64,000 bases of DNA from Streptomyces sp. NBC_01283 (GCF_041435335.1 NZ_CP108430.1:7405001-7469000); one strand, 5' to 3'. Counted from the stretch's first letter, positions 8,726-17,620 are shown. The notes: generated from the sequence alone by a model not told the origin. Translations and numbers: made by a program.

Positions 8726-9859
8726 ATGATCCGTATCAGGACTGGAGCTCCCCGCCGGGCGCTGTTCCGGGCGAGGGGCCGTGCCAGGCTCCGGACGAGG
8801 GCCGGAAAGCGGGTGTCCCGCCTGGACCCGCCGCGGATCCGGCGTGTCCTCACGCTCGGCCTGCCCGCGGTATGGGGCGCGGCGGCCGTCACGTACAAGC
8901 TCGTCTGTCCGCTCGCCCGGCAGGACGGCCTGGAGGCGCGGATCATCACCAGCGCGGTCTTCTTCGCGGTCGGCGCCGGTCTGATATTGCATGTCCGCGG
9001 CACGCTGCTCCGGGAGCTGCGCCAGCTCCGTGAGGTCGCGGGCGCCGCGCAGAACGCCCTGCTGCGCCCGCTGCCGCCACGCGTCGAGGGCCTCACGGTC
9101 GCCGCCGGGCGGCTCTCCGCGTCACGCGGCGCCTCCGTCGGCGGGGATCTGTACGAGGTGGTGGCCACCGACCACGGGGTCCGCATCGTCATGGGCGATG
9201 TGCGCGGGCACGGCCTGACCGCCCTCAGCACGGCCGCCGCCGTGCTCGGCAGCTTCCGCGAGGCGGCCCACGAGGAGTCCGAACTGCCGCACGTGCTGCG
9301 CAAGTTGGAGCGCGCCCTCGGGCGACATCTGCGGGAGCGGTCGCGGGCCGAGCATCCGGCGAACGGCGCTCCCGCGCCGGACAGTCCGGCGGCCGAGGAG
9401 TTCGTCACCGTACTCCTGATGGAGATCGGCCCGGACGGCGGGATGACCGCGCTCAACTGCGGCCACCCGTGGCCCTACCGCCTGAGGGGGCGGGCCGAGC
9501 CGGTCAGCGCCGGGGAGCCGCTGCCGCCGCTCGGCCCTTTCCCGCTCCCCGTCGAACTGCCGCTGCTGCACTGCGGACCACTCCTTCCGGGGGAGGCGCT
9601 CGCCCTGCACACGGACGGCATGGAGGACACCCGGGACGCGGCCGGACGGTTCTTCCCGCTCCAGGCGGCGCTCACCGAAGCGGTGCGAGTGCCGCCGGTC
9701 GCGCCCCAGACCGTGATCCGCGCGGTGTACGCCCAACTTCTGCGCCACGCGGGGCGGCTGCCCACCGACGACGCGGCGCTCCTCGTGCTGCGCAACGACC
9801 GGCGGCGGGTGCCGGTACAGCAGGGGGAGACGGTGCGCCGGGAAAGCACCATGACGTGA
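8726..9859 (+). CDS. PP2C/SpoIIE-type protein phosphatase, membrane-anchored
   Basis: A 377-residue protein with a basic N-terminus, two probable membrane helices (about residues 40-90: LTLGLPAVWGAAAVTYKLV and IITSAVFFAVGAGLILHV), a short helical linker and a SpoIIE/RsbU-type PP2C domain from about residue 115. The metal-binding motifs ASVGGDLYEV, VRIVMGDVRGHG and DGMEDTRDAAGRFF plus DDAALLVL match serine phosphatases that act on anti-anti-sigma factors. The ATG at 8726 (MIRIRTG) is preferred because the upstream frame runs through the pheT downstream region. No sigma or anti-sigma gene is adjacent, so the substrate is unknown. Confidence 0.88.
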   Translation: MIRIRTGAPRRALFRARGRARLRTRAGKRVSRLDPPRIRRVLTLGLPAVWGAAAVTYKLVCPLARQDGLEARIITSAVFFAVGAGLILHVRGTLLRELRQLREVAGAAQNALLRPLPPRVEGLTVAAGRLSASRGASVGGDLYEVVATDHGVRIVMGDVRGHGLTALSTAAAVLGSFREAAHEESELPHVLRKLERALGRHLRERSRAEHPANGAPAPDSPAAEEFVTVLLMEIGPDGGMTALNCGHPWPYRLRGRAEPVSAGEPLPPLGPFPLPVELPLLHCGPLLPGEALALHTDGMEDTRDAAGRFFPLQAALTEAVRVPPVAPQTVIRAVYAQLLRHAGRLPTDDAALLVLRNDRRRVPVQQGETVRRESTMT

Positions 9860-10065
9860 CGCACCGTCAACCTCCGCCGGCCATGCGCCGCCCGACCCCG
9901 CCCTGGAGTTGTCGGGCAGACGGCGGGGCGGACGGCGCCGGTGAGGGCCGCCGCACTTTTCGAGGGGGAGCCGGCGGCCCGGCCGGCCTCCTATTGAGGA
10001 ATCTCAGTCAAGCGTGACGGGAGTGGCGACGGCAGAGCGCACACCCCCCGGATTCGGGCGTTCCG

Positions 10066-10082
10066 TTCACACCCCGTGTGAA
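10066..10082. promoter_or_regulatory. palindromic operator candidate before HTH/TPR regulator
   Basis: TTCACAC-CCC-GTGTGAA is a perfect 7+7 inverted repeat with a 3-base centre, 45 bases upstream of the regulator start and just upstream of a possible -10 (TACGCT, about 10095). It could be an autoregulatory operator. No other intact copy was noticed in the window. Confidence 0.45.
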
Positions 10083-10127
10083 GTCACCTCTACTACGCTG
10101 GCCACACCGAGCCACCGGAGGGCCTCC

Positions 10128-11477
10128 ATGCAGCCCAATACCCTGCTCGACGCGATCCTCGACGAGGCGGGAATCTCCCACGCGGGCCTGGCTGCCCACG
10201 TCAATCAGGCGGGGAAGAGGCGAGGCCTCGCCCTGCGGTACGAACACACCGCCGTGTCACGGTGGTTGAAGGGCCAGCGCCCGCGCGGCCAGGTGCCCGA
10301 CCTGATCTGCGAGGTGCTCGCGGGGCGTCTCCAGCGCACCGTCACCCTCGACGACATCGGCCTCGGCGTGCCGGGGCTGCCCGCGGTGGGGCGCGGCTCC
10401 GCCGCCTCGACCCTCTCCGGGTTCGTGGACCGGGCCACGGCCCTGTGGCGCTCGGACGAACAGCAGCGCCCGCACCTCCTCGGCGCACCGGCGGTCACGG
10501 GAACACCCGCGGTGATGCCCGTCTGGGAGTGGGAGAACCCGCCCGAGGACGTGGACGTCTCACGCGGCGGCAGGCATCCGGTGAGCACGGCCGACATCGA
10601 CATGATGCGTGCGGCCCGCGCCCACTACGAGCAGATGTACCGCAAGGCCGGCGGCATCGCGACCCGCACCCGCATCGTCGGCTTCCTCAACGCCGAGGCG
10701 GCGCCCCTGCTGCGGGGCAGCTACACCGACGAGACGGGACGCCAACTGCACAGATCCACCGGCGGGTTGGTGGCCATCGCGGGCATCTGCGCCTATGACT
10801 CGGACGCGCACGGCCTGGCCCAGCGCTACTTCCACCAGGCGCTGCGGCTCGCAAAGGCCAGCGGGGACCGGGGACTTGGGGCCTACGTCATCGCACTCCT
10901 GGTCAACCAGTCACTGTTCATGCGCGAGTACCGCCAGGCGGTGGCCTTCGCGGAGGCCGCGCTGCGCGCCGCGGGGCGCGAGCTCACCCCGGCCCTCGCG
11001 TCCGATCTCTACGCCATGCAGGCCAAGTCGTACGCACACCTGGGCGACGGCAGCAGCGCGCTGTCCTGCATCCGGCGTGCGGAGGTCGCCGCCGACCGCA
11101 TCCGGCGCGGGCGCGAGCCGGACGAGACCGGCTATGTCCAGCCCGGGCTCGTCAACGTACAGGTGGCGGAGGCGCTGCTCAGCCTGGGCGACCTCACGGG
11201 AGCGCACGAGCATGCGGCGGCGGCGGTGGACACCCCGGCGCACGACCGGGGCCGGGTCCATCGGCTCGCCATGCTCAGCCAGATCGAACTGCGCCAGGGG
11301 AACACCGACGAGGCCGTGGCCACGGCAGTGGAAATGGCAGAACAGGCACGGGGGATGGAGTCCCAAAGGCTGCGCGACCGGCTGCGGGCCGTGCGGGAAC
11401 ATCTGGTCCGCAGCGACTGCGCGGGCACGGCCGAGGCGGCCGAACTCATCGACGGGGCGCTGCGCGTACCCCTGTGA
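10128..11477 (+). CDS. HTH regulator with TPR-like C-terminal region
   Basis: A 449-residue protein. The N-terminal XRE-like helix-turn-helix (about residues 1-75; LLDAILDEAGISHAGLAAHV then YEHTAVSRWLKGQRPRG) is followed by a long helical region with repeated A-x-x-Y-A and LGD-type helices (about 150-445; HQALRLAKASGDRGLGAYV, YAMQAKSYAHLGDGSSA, ALLSLGDLTGAHEHA) typical of tetratricopeptide repeats. This architecture matches the Streptomyces NsdA-like family of developmental regulators, though that assignment is by overall resemblance. ATG at 10128 follows CGGAGGGC. A palindrome sits 45 bases upstream. Confidence 0.82.
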   Translation: MQPNTLLDAILDEAGISHAGLAAHVNQAGKRRGLALRYEHTAVSRWLKGQRPRGQVPDLICEVLAGRLQRTVTLDDIGLGVPGLPAVGRGSAASTLSGFVDRATALWRSDEQQRPHLLGAPAVTGTPAVMPVWEWENPPEDVDVSRGGRHPVSTADIDMMRAARAHYEQMYRKAGGIATRTRIVGFLNAEAAPLLRGSYTDETGRQLHRSTGGLVAIAGICAYDSDAHGLAQRYFHQALRLAKASGDRGLGAYVIALLVNQSLFMREYRQAVAFAEAALRAAGRELTPALASDLYAMQAKSYAHLGDGSSALSCIRRAEVAADRIRRGREPDETGYVQPGLVNVQVAEALLSLGDLTGAHEHAAAAVDTPAHDRGRVHRLAMLSQIELRQGNTDEAVATAVEMAEQARGMESQRLRDRLRAVREHLVRSDCAGTAEAAELIDGALRVPL

Positions 11478-11601
11478 CGCGCACCGCACGTACGACTGCG
11501 ACCACCTGCGGCGCGCGCTGAACCCCGACGCCGTTCACACGCTGCTCTGACCACCCTCCTGCTGCGATATTGCCATCTACTCGGCGGAAGGTGGCAGAAC
11601 C

Positions 11602-12144
11602 GTGCAGTGGACGAAACAAAGCGAACAAACTGTGTATGGAAATCGATGGTTCACGGTCAATCTGGCAGATGTGGAGCTGCCCGACGGCCGGCACCTCGAT
11701 CACTTCCTGATAAGGCTGCGGCCCGTTGCCGTGGCCACCGTCGTCAATGAGGCCAACGAGGTGCTGCTGCTCTGGCGGCACCGGTTCATCACGGACAGCT
11801 GGGGCTGGGAACTCGCGGCAGGCGTCGTCGAGGACGGCGAGGACCTCGCTTTCGCGGCCGCCCGGGAAATGGAGGAGGAAACCGGCTGGCGGCCGGGCCC
11901 GTTACGACACCTGCTGAGTGTCGAGCCGTCCAATGGGCTCACCGACGCCGTGCACCACATCTACTGGTCGGATGAGTGCACCTACATCGGACATCCCGAG
12001 GACGACTTCGAGTCCGACCGCCGTGAGTGGGTCCCACTCAAACTCGTCCCTGACATGGTGGCCCGCGGAGAAGTACCCGCCGCCAACATGGCGGCGGCGC
12101 TTCTCCTCCTGCACCACCTGCGTCTTGGCCAGGACGCACACTAA
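11602..12144 (+). CDS. NUDIX hydrolase (contains a TTA codon)
   Basis: A 180-residue NUDIX protein. The NUDIX box is intact (G-x5-E-x7-REMEEETGW, about residues 74-96), so it should hydrolyse a nucleoside diphosphate linked to another moiety using divalent metal. The N-terminal YGNRWFTVNLADVELPDG and later FESDRREWVPL resemble ADP-ribose pyrophosphatase-like members. GTG at 11602 follows GGAAGGTGGC. Codon 101 (11902-11904) is TTA, suggesting bldA-dependent translation late in growth. Its stop overlaps the stop of the convergent membrane-protein gene by three bases, with no terminator between them. Confidence 0.9.
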   Translation: MQWTKQSEQTVYGNRWFTVNLADVELPDGRHLDHFLIRLRPVAVATVVNEANEVLLLWRHRFITDSWGWELAAGVVEDGEDLAFAAAREMEEETGWRPGPLRHLLSVEPSNGLTDAVHHIYWSDECTYIGHPEDDFESDRREWVPLKLVPDMVARGEVPAANMAAALLLLHHLRLGQDAH

Positions 12145-12398
12145 CGGCCGAAGGCCTGCCAGATCGCCACGGCGAGCGCACCGACCGCCGTGAGGGCGAC
12201 AAGGGCGGGCAGCGGCCAGCGAGTGTGCTCGAGTGCGGTGATCCTTACCGTCAGTTCATCCTGGCTCTTGACGCTCTGTTCGTCGTGTTGGGTGAGCAAC
12301 GCCAGCTGTCCGTCGACGCGGGTCAGACCCACGTCCAAGCTGCGGCGTAACTCGGCGAGTTCTTGCGGGACCACGCGATGCTCGGGGTCGGCGGTCAC
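12141..12398 (-). CDS. small coiled-coil, tail-anchored membrane protein (contains a TTA codon)
   Basis: An 85-residue protein with a helical, heptad-like N-terminal part (about residues 8-58; LAELRRSLDVGLTRVDGQLALL) and one C-terminal membrane helix (about 61-83; ALVALTAVGALAVAIWQAF). GTG at 12396-12398 has an AGGAG seven bases upstream, which decides the start over longer in-frame options. Codon 17 (12348-12350, minus strand) is TTA. I do not recognise the family. The shape is that of a small membrane-anchored oligomer, loosely resembling phage-type haemolysin-XhlA-like proteins, but there is no lysis context. Confidence 0.72.
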   Translation of the reverse strand: MTADPEHRVVPQELAELRRSLDVGLTRVDGQLALLTQHDEQSVKSQDELTVRITALEHTRWPLPALVALTAVGALAVAIWQAFGR

Positions 12399-12526
12399 TG
12401 GTCCGCTCCTTTCTGTAGCTGTCCATCCCCCTGCTGCGCACGGAAAGTCAACTCGCCTGGTGGCCGGGGCGGGAGAGTGTGCGAAGGGCATATGCGAGCC
12501 CATGGAGCACACGGTGTGTGAACGCC

Positions 12527-12560
12527 GCGGGCCCGGCACTCGATCGAGTGCCGGGCCCGC
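12527..12560. terminator. bidirectional-looking terminator after the hydroxyacyl-CoA dehydrogenase gene
   Basis: A 34-base perfect palindrome (17-bp arms, centre CGATCG) 37 bases beyond the stop of the minus-strand dehydrogenase gene. It would form a very stable hairpin in the transcript of that gene. Confidence 0.8.
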
Positions 12561-12597
12561 GTGCGGTGCGAAGTCCTGGATGCCGGTGTGAGCCGTG

Positions 12598-13470
12598 TCA
12601 GGCGTAGGGGTAGAAACCCGAGCCGGACTTGCGGCCGAGCCGGCCCGCGTCCACCATCCGCTGCAGCAGCGGGGGAGCGGCGTACAGCGGCTCCTTGTAC
12701 TCGGCGTACATGGAGTCCGCGACCGAGGCGACGGTGTCGAGGCCGATCAGGTCGGCGAGCTTGAGCGGGCCCATCGGGTGGGCGCAGCCCATCTCCATGC
12801 CGTTGTCGATGTCCTCGCGGCTCGCGATGCCCGACTCGAACATCCGGATCGCGGAGAGCAGATACGGGATGAGCAGCGCGTTCACCACGAAGCCCGAGCG
12901 GTCCTGGGCGCGGATCGCGTGCTTGCCGAGGATCTTCTCGACCATGGACTGCGCGCGGCTGATCGTCCCCTCGGACGTCGTCAGCGCGGGAATCAGCTCG
13001 ACGAGCTGCTGTACCGGGGCCGGGTTGAAGAAGTGGATGCCGATGACCGCGTCGGGGCGGGACGTCGCGACGGCCAGCTTCACCAGCGGGATGGACGAGG
13101 TGTTGGAGGCGAGGATCGCGTCCTGCCGGGTCACCACCTGGTCGAGCACCTGGAAGATCTCGGTCTTGACCGCCTCGTTCTCGACGACGGCCTCGATGAC
13201 GAGGTCGCGGTCGGAGAACTCCCCGAGGTCGGTCGTGAAGCTGAGGCGGGAGAGTGTCTCGTCCCGCTCCTCCTCCGAGATCTTGCCGCGCTCGGCGGCC
13301 TTGGAGAGGGAGTTGTAGAGCCGGGTGCGGCCGATCTCCAGGGCCTCGCCGGTGGTCTCCGCGACCATCACATCCAGTCCGGAGCGGGCGCAGACCTCCG
13401 CGATCCCGGCGCCCATCTGGCCACAGCCCACTACTCCGACGCGTGCGATGTCGGGCATAGAGTCGGTCAC
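12598..13470 (-). CDS. 3-hydroxybutyryl-CoA dehydrogenase
   Basis: A 290-residue NAD(P)-dependent 3-hydroxyacyl-CoA dehydrogenase that interconverts acetoacetyl-CoA and 3-hydroxybutyryl-CoA. The Rossmann motif GVVGCGQMGAGIAEV is at about residues 10-25; SNTSSIPLVKLA and the catalytic-His segment GIHFFNPAPVQQLVEL (about 140-155) follow; the C-terminal domain ends LGRKSGSGFYPYA. GTG at 13468-13470 follows AAAGG at suitable distance; an ATG 12 bases downstream (MPDIARVG) is an alternative. It stands alone and is divergent from the secreted hydrolase gene. The role may be butyryl-CoA supply or PHB-like/ethylmalonyl metabolism, which I infer from the family. Confidence 0.92.
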   Translation of the reverse strand: MTDSMPDIARVGVVGCGQMGAGIAEVCARSGLDVMVAETTGEALEIGRTRLYNSLSKAAERGKISEEERDETLSRLSFTTDLGEFSDRDLVIEAVVENEAVKTEIFQVLDQVVTRQDAILASNTSSIPLVKLAVATSRPDAVIGIHFFNPAPVQQLVELIPALTTSEGTISRAQSMVEKILGKHAIRAQDRSGFVVNALLIPYLLSAIRMFESGIASREDIDNGMEMGCAHPMGPLKLADLIGLDTVASVADSMYAEYKEPLYAAPPLLQRMVDAGRLGRKSGSGFYPYA

Positions 13471-13638
13471 CTCGTGCCTTTCGCTGATCAATGGGCGGGC
13501 AGGCCCCCGTATGGGTGTGGTCTCTGCCCCAGCGGTGAACGTTACTCCGGAACCTCAGGTGCATGACGTGCCGGGTCGGGCATGCTGTCCCCGACAGCAC
13601 TGCGGTTCCGGCGGATACAGAGGCCAGGGGGCAAGCGG

Positions 13639-14871
13639 ATGAGGCGTATGTCACGCCGAGGGTTCACGATTGCGGCAGCCGCGATGGTGGCGGGGCTCAC
13701 AGCCGCGGGCGACGCGGCGGCCGTGCCCGGGAAGACCCGCTCGCGTCGTGAGCTGAGGGGCATGTGGCTGGCGACCGTCGCCAACCGTGACTGGCCCTCC
13801 AAGCCCGGACTCCCGGCCGCCGAGCAGCGCGCGGAGCTGATCGGCCACCTCGACACGGCCGTACGGCGCCGGCTGAACGCCGTGGTCTTCCAAGTGCGCC
13901 CCACCGCCGACGCGTTGTGGCCCTCGCCGTACGAGCCGTGGGCGGAGTGCCTGACCGGCGTGCAGGGCAAGCATCCCGGCTGGGACCCGCTGGGCACCGC
14001 CGTGACCGAGGCGCACCGCAGGGGCCTCGAACTGCACGCCTGGTTCAACCCCTTCCGCATCGCCAACCACACGGACCCCTCACGCCTCGTCCCGACCCAC
14101 CCCGCGCGGCTGCACCCCGACTGGGTCGTGCCGTACGGCGGGAAGCTCTACTACAACCCCGGCCTGCCGGAGGTGCGGCGCTTCTGCCAGGACGCGATGC
14201 TCGACGCCGTGCGCCACTACGCCATCGACGCCGTGCACTGGGACGACTACTTCTACCCGTACCCGGTCGCCGGGCAGGTCTTCGACGACGACGACGCCTT
14301 CGCTCGCTACGGCGGCGGCTTCCCGGACCGGGCCGCCTGGCGGCGCGACAACATCGACCGCCTGGTGCGCGAGATGGGTGCGCGGGTGAAGAAGGTCCGC
14401 AAGCACGTGCAGTTCGGGATCAGCCCGTTCGGTGTCTGGCGCAACGCCTCGACCGATCCGCTCGGTTCGGACACGCAGGCCGGTGTGCAGACCTACGACA
14501 ACCTGCACGCCGACACCCGTGGCTGGGTCAAGAAGGGCTGGCTCGACTACATCTGCCCGCAGCTCTACTGGAACATCGGCTTCACCGTCGCGGACTACGG
14601 CAAGCTGCTGCCCTGGTGGGCCGACGTCGTCAGGGACACGGACGTGCGGCTGTACGTGGGGGAGGCCCTCTACAAGGCGGGCGACCCCGCGCAGCCCGCC
14701 GCCTGGCAGGACCCCGCCGAGCTGTCCCGCCACCTCACGTACGCCAAGCGGTTCCCCGAGGCGCGCGGGCACGTGTACTTCTCGGCGAAGGAAGTGGGCG
14801 TGGACAAGATCGGCGCGATGGCACGCGTGGTCGCCGACCACTACCAGAAGACGGCCAAGCCGCCCCGCTGA
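13639..14871 (+). CDS. secreted GH10-like (DUF187) glycoside hydrolase
   Basis: A 410-residue protein with a Tat-type signal (MSRRGFTIAAAAM, cleavage likely after AGDAAA, about residue 28) followed by a TIM-barrel of the glycosyl-hydrolase-like 10 family (YngK/DUF187). Visible motifs are RGMWLATVANRDWPSKPG, NAVVFQVRPTADALWPS, HAWFNPFRI, AIDAVHWDDYFYPYP and DYICPQLYW. The Asp-rich VHWDDYFYPYP strand is the likely active-site region. Members act on cell-wall or extracellular polysaccharide, but the substrate is not established by sequence. ATG 13639 (MRRMSRR) or the next ATG at 13648 may be used. Confidence 0.85.
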   Translation: MRRMSRRGFTIAAAAMVAGLTAAGDAAAVPGKTRSRRELRGMWLATVANRDWPSKPGLPAAEQRAELIGHLDTAVRRRLNAVVFQVRPTADALWPSPYEPWAECLTGVQGKHPGWDPLGTAVTEAHRRGLELHAWFNPFRIANHTDPSRLVPTHPARLHPDWVVPYGGKLYYNPGLPEVRRFCQDAMLDAVRHYAIDAVHWDDYFYPYPVAGQVFDDDDAFARYGGGFPDRAAWRRDNIDRLVREMGARVKKVRKHVQFGISPFGVWRNASTDPLGSDTQAGVQTYDNLHADTRGWVKKGWLDYICPQLYWNIGFTVADYGKLLPWWADVVRDTDVRLYVGEALYKAGDPAQPAAWQDPAELSRHLTYAKRFPEARGHVYFSAKEVGVDKIGAMARVVADHYQKTAKPPR

Positions 14872-14907
14872 CCGGGGCTCCCCACCCGGCCCGAAGCCGG
14901 CCCGGCG

Positions 14908-15102
14908 CTACGGGGCCGGGTCCTGATGCCGTACGACGGTGTCGGGGCCCGGTGACAGCAGCGTCTCGTGGCCGTCCTCGAAGCGGACACGGAACGGCGG
15001 GCCGCCGTCCGCTCCCAGCACCTCGACGATTTCCGCGATCCGGTCGTGCTGCCCGACGGTCCTGCCGTGCAGCACCAGCTTTTCGCCTACGGTTGCACGC
15101 AT
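14908..15102 (-). CDS. DUF1918 small protein
   Basis: A 64-residue protein (MRATVGEKLVLHGRTVGQHD...) matching DUF1918, a short SH3-like beta-barrel family widespread in actinobacteria and of unknown role. The pattern GxxL-x-RIAEIVEVLG and FRVRFEDGHETLLSPGPD is typical. The start is supported by GAGGAGGT nine bases upstream. It is a single gene between convergent and co-directional neighbours. Confidence 0.88.
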   Translation of the reverse strand: MRATVGEKLVLHGRTVGQHDRIAEIVEVLGADGGPPFRVRFEDGHETLLSPGPDTVVRHQDPAP

Positions 15103-15201
15103 CTGGAGCGACCTCCTCGTCCCACCCTGCGGTTGCCTTCCGTGGCCGCAAGTGTACGGCCGGTGGTGGAACCTGGGGCCCGGCCGTCAGGGTCTAGGGC
15201 T

Positions 15202-16176
15202 CTAGCCGCGCGCCCGTTGGGTGACCGCGATGCACACGAGGACGGCGGCGGCGGTCAGCGGCGCGGCGGGCGTGAGGTGCTCGCCGAGCAGGAAGACCGA
15301 CCAGACCAGCGTGAGCAGCGGCTGCGCGAGCTGGAGCTGGCTGGCCTTGGGCACGCCGATCGCGGCCATGCCGCGGTACCAGACGACCAGGCCGAGGAAC
15401 TGCGAACCGATGGCGGCGTAGAGCAGTCCCGCGGTGCTGTGCCCGGTCAGCTGGAAGGGCTCGTACTGCAGGGCGACGGCCGCCCCCGCCACGGCGAGCG
15501 GCAGGCACAGGACGAGCGCCCAGCCGATGACCTGCCAGCCCGGCATCTCGCGGGCGAGACGGCCGCCCTCGGTGTAACCGGCCGCGCAGATGAGGAGCGA
15601 GGCGAAGAGGTAGAGGTCGGCGGTCGACAGGGCGCCGCCGCTCTGCTGGACCGTGAACGCGATCACCGCCGCCGCGCCCGCGAGAGCGGCGGCCCAGAAA
15701 CCCCGCGAGGGCCGCGCCCCGGTGCGCAGCACCGAGAACACGGCGGTCGTCAGCGGGAGCAGACCGACGACCACGGCCGCGTGGGCGGTGGTCGAGGTCT
15801 GCAGGGCGAGCGTGGTGAGCAGCGGGAAGCCGATGACGACCCCGGCGGCGACGACCGTGAGCCCGGCCCAGTGGCGGCGGGCGGGCAGCGGAACGCGCAG
15901 GGCGAGCAGGGCGCCGCCCGCGATGACCGCGCTCAGCACGCAGCGCAGGGCCACGAACGACCAGGGGCCGATGCCCTCCAGGCCCCAGGCGGTGGAGGGG
16001 AAGGTGAGCGAGAAGGCGGTGACGCCGAGCGCGGCCATGACGGTGCCTGCCCGGCGGGAGCTGTGCTGTGCGGAGCCGTGCCGTGCGGAGCCGTGCTGCG
16101 AGGTGCCGGCACCGGTGCTTGCGGGTGCGGTGACTGCTATCCGGCTCGGGCGAGTAGCGCTATCCTGTGCTGTCAT
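15202..16176 (-). CDS. EamA/DMT-family membrane transporter
   Basis: A 324-residue drug/metabolite transporter with about ten membrane helices in two EamA repeats (roughly residues 45-175 and 185-320; TAFSLTFPSTAWGLEGIGPWSF and YAAIGSQFLGLVVWYRGMA are characteristic). The first ~40 residues are hydrophilic and Ser/His/Ala-rich, encoded by short GC-rich tandem repeats. The ATG at 16174-16176 overlaps the proposed start of the divergent MocR regulator, and no ribosome binding site is visible, so the mRNA may be leaderless. The pairing suggests the regulator controls it. Substrate unknown. Confidence 0.88.
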   Translation of the reverse strand: MTAQDSATRPSRIAVTAPASTGAGTSQHGSARHGSAQHSSRRAGTVMAALGVTAFSLTFPSTAWGLEGIGPWSFVALRCVLSAVIAGGALLALRVPLPARRHWAGLTVVAAGVVIGFPLLTTLALQTSTTAHAAVVVGLLPLTTAVFSVLRTGARPSRGFWAAALAGAAAVIAFTVQQSGGALSTADLYLFASLLICAAGYTEGGRLAREMPGWQVIGWALVLCLPLAVAGAAVALQYEPFQLTGHSTAGLLYAAIGSQFLGLVVWYRGMAAIGVPKASQLQLAQPLLTLVWSVFLLGEHLTPAAPLTAAAVLVCIAVTQRARG

Positions 16177-17620
16177 GCATGAGGGTAGCAGTGTGGCTGA
16201 GTTGGCAAAACGGTTGCGGGACGAGCTGGACCGCTACTCACCTGGTGGAAAGCTGCCGTCGAGCCGGGCACTGGTCGACCGGTTCAGGGTGAGCCCGGTG
16301 ACCGTGTCGCGGGCCCTGGGGCAGCTCGCCGCCGAGGGGCTTGTCGTCACCCGGCCCGGCGCCGGGGTCTTCCGCGCCGAACCGCAGGCCGCCGCCGCTC
16401 CGGCGGGCGACACCTCGTGGCAGGAGGTGTCGCTGAGCGCCGACGCGGCGACGGAGCTGGTGCCGCGCGCGGTGGACGCCTCCGGGGTCCTGGTCACGCT
16501 CGCGGCGCCGTCGCCCGGCGTCATCGAGTTCAACGGCGGCTATCTGCACCCCTCGCTGCAGCCCGAGCGTGCGATGGCGGCGGCCCTGGCGCGGGCGGGG
16601 CGGCGGCCCGGCGCGTGGGGGAGACCGCCGATCGACGGGCTCCCCGAGCTGCGGGAGTGGTTCGCGCGGGGCATCGGCGGGGCGATCACCGCCGCCGAGG
16701 TGCTGATCACCGCGGGCGGCCAGAGCGGGCTCACCACGGCACTGCGGGCGCTCGCCCCGCCGGGCGCGCCCGTCCTGGTCGAGTCGCCGACGTATCCCGG
16801 CATGCTGGCCATCGCCCGCGCGGCGGGGCTGCGGCCGGTCCCGGTGCCGGTGGACGTGGACGGCGTACGCCCCCAGTTGCTCGCCGCGGCGTTCAAGGCC
16901 ACGGGGGCACGGGTCTTCGTCTGCCAGCCGCTGTTCCAGAACCCGACGGGGGCGGTGCTCTCGGCGGAGCGCCGCCCGGAGGTCCTGCGCATCGCCCGCG
17001 AGGCCGGAGCCTTCGTCATCGAGGACGACTTCGTGCGCCGCCTCGTCCACGAGGACGCGGGGCCGCTGCCCAGGCCCCTGCAGTCCGACGACCCCGACGG
17101 GGTCGTCGTGCATGTCTGCTCGCTCACCAAGGCCACGTCGCCGAGCTTCCGGGTGAGCGCGCTCGCCGCGCGCGGACCGGTCCTGGAGCGGCTGCGCGCC
17201 ATCCAGGTCGTCGACCACTTCTTCGTGCCGAGACCGCTCCAGGAGGCGGCGCTCGAACTGGTCGGCTCCCCGGCCTGGCCGCGCCATCTGCGGCACGTGG
17301 CGGGCGAGTTGAAGGACCGCAGGGACGCGATGTCCGCGGCCCTGCGCCTCCATCTGCCCGAACTCGCCCTGCCGCACATCCCCGCGGGCGGCTACCTCCT
17401 GTGGCTGCGCCTGCCCGATGGCGCGGACGAGGCCGCACTGACGGGCGCGGCGTTGCGCGCGGGCGTCGCGGTGGCCCCAGGACGCCCGTACTTCGCGGCC
17501 GAGCCCCCGGCGGCGTACCTGCGGATGAGCTTCGCGGCGGTCGCGGGGCTCGGTGAGATCGCCGAAGGGGTGCGGAGGCTTCGCGGCGCGTGTGACGAGG
17601 TGTGGGGCTCCGCCCGCTGA
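16175..17620 (+). CDS. MocR/GntR-type PLP-dependent regulator
   Basis: A 481-residue protein: an N-terminal GntR winged helix (about 5-70; SSRALVDRFRVSPVTVSRAL) joined to a fold-type I aminotransferase domain (about 120-475). The PLP lysine lies in VCSLTKATSPSFRVSAL; FNPTGAVLSAERR-like QNPTGAVLSAERR and VIEDDFVRRL are also typical. MocR proteins use PLP as a cofactor/ligand to control metabolic or transport genes, so the divergent DMT transporter is the likely target. The ATG at 16175 overlaps the transporter's start on the other strand; GTG at 16193, seven bases after GAGGG, is an alternative start. Confidence 0.9.
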   Translation: MHEGSSVAELAKRLRDELDRYSPGGKLPSSRALVDRFRVSPVTVSRALGQLAAEGLVVTRPGAGVFRAEPQAAAAPAGDTSWQEVSLSADAATELVPRAVDASGVLVTLAAPSPGVIEFNGGYLHPSLQPERAMAAALARAGRRPGAWGRPPIDGLPELREWFARGIGGAITAAEVLITAGGQSGLTTALRALAPPGAPVLVESPTYPGMLAIARAAGLRPVPVPVDVDGVRPQLLAAAFKATGARVFVCQPLFQNPTGAVLSAERRPEVLRIAREAGAFVIEDDFVRRLVHEDAGPLPRPLQSDDPDGVVVHVCSLTKATSPSFRVSALAARGPVLERLRAIQVVDHFFVPRPLQEAALELVGSPAWPRHLRHVAGELKDRRDAMSAALRLHLPELALPHIPAGGYLLWLRLPDGADEAALTGAALRAGVAVAPGRPYFAAEPPAAYLRMSFAAVAGLGEIAEGVRRLRGACDEVWGSAR

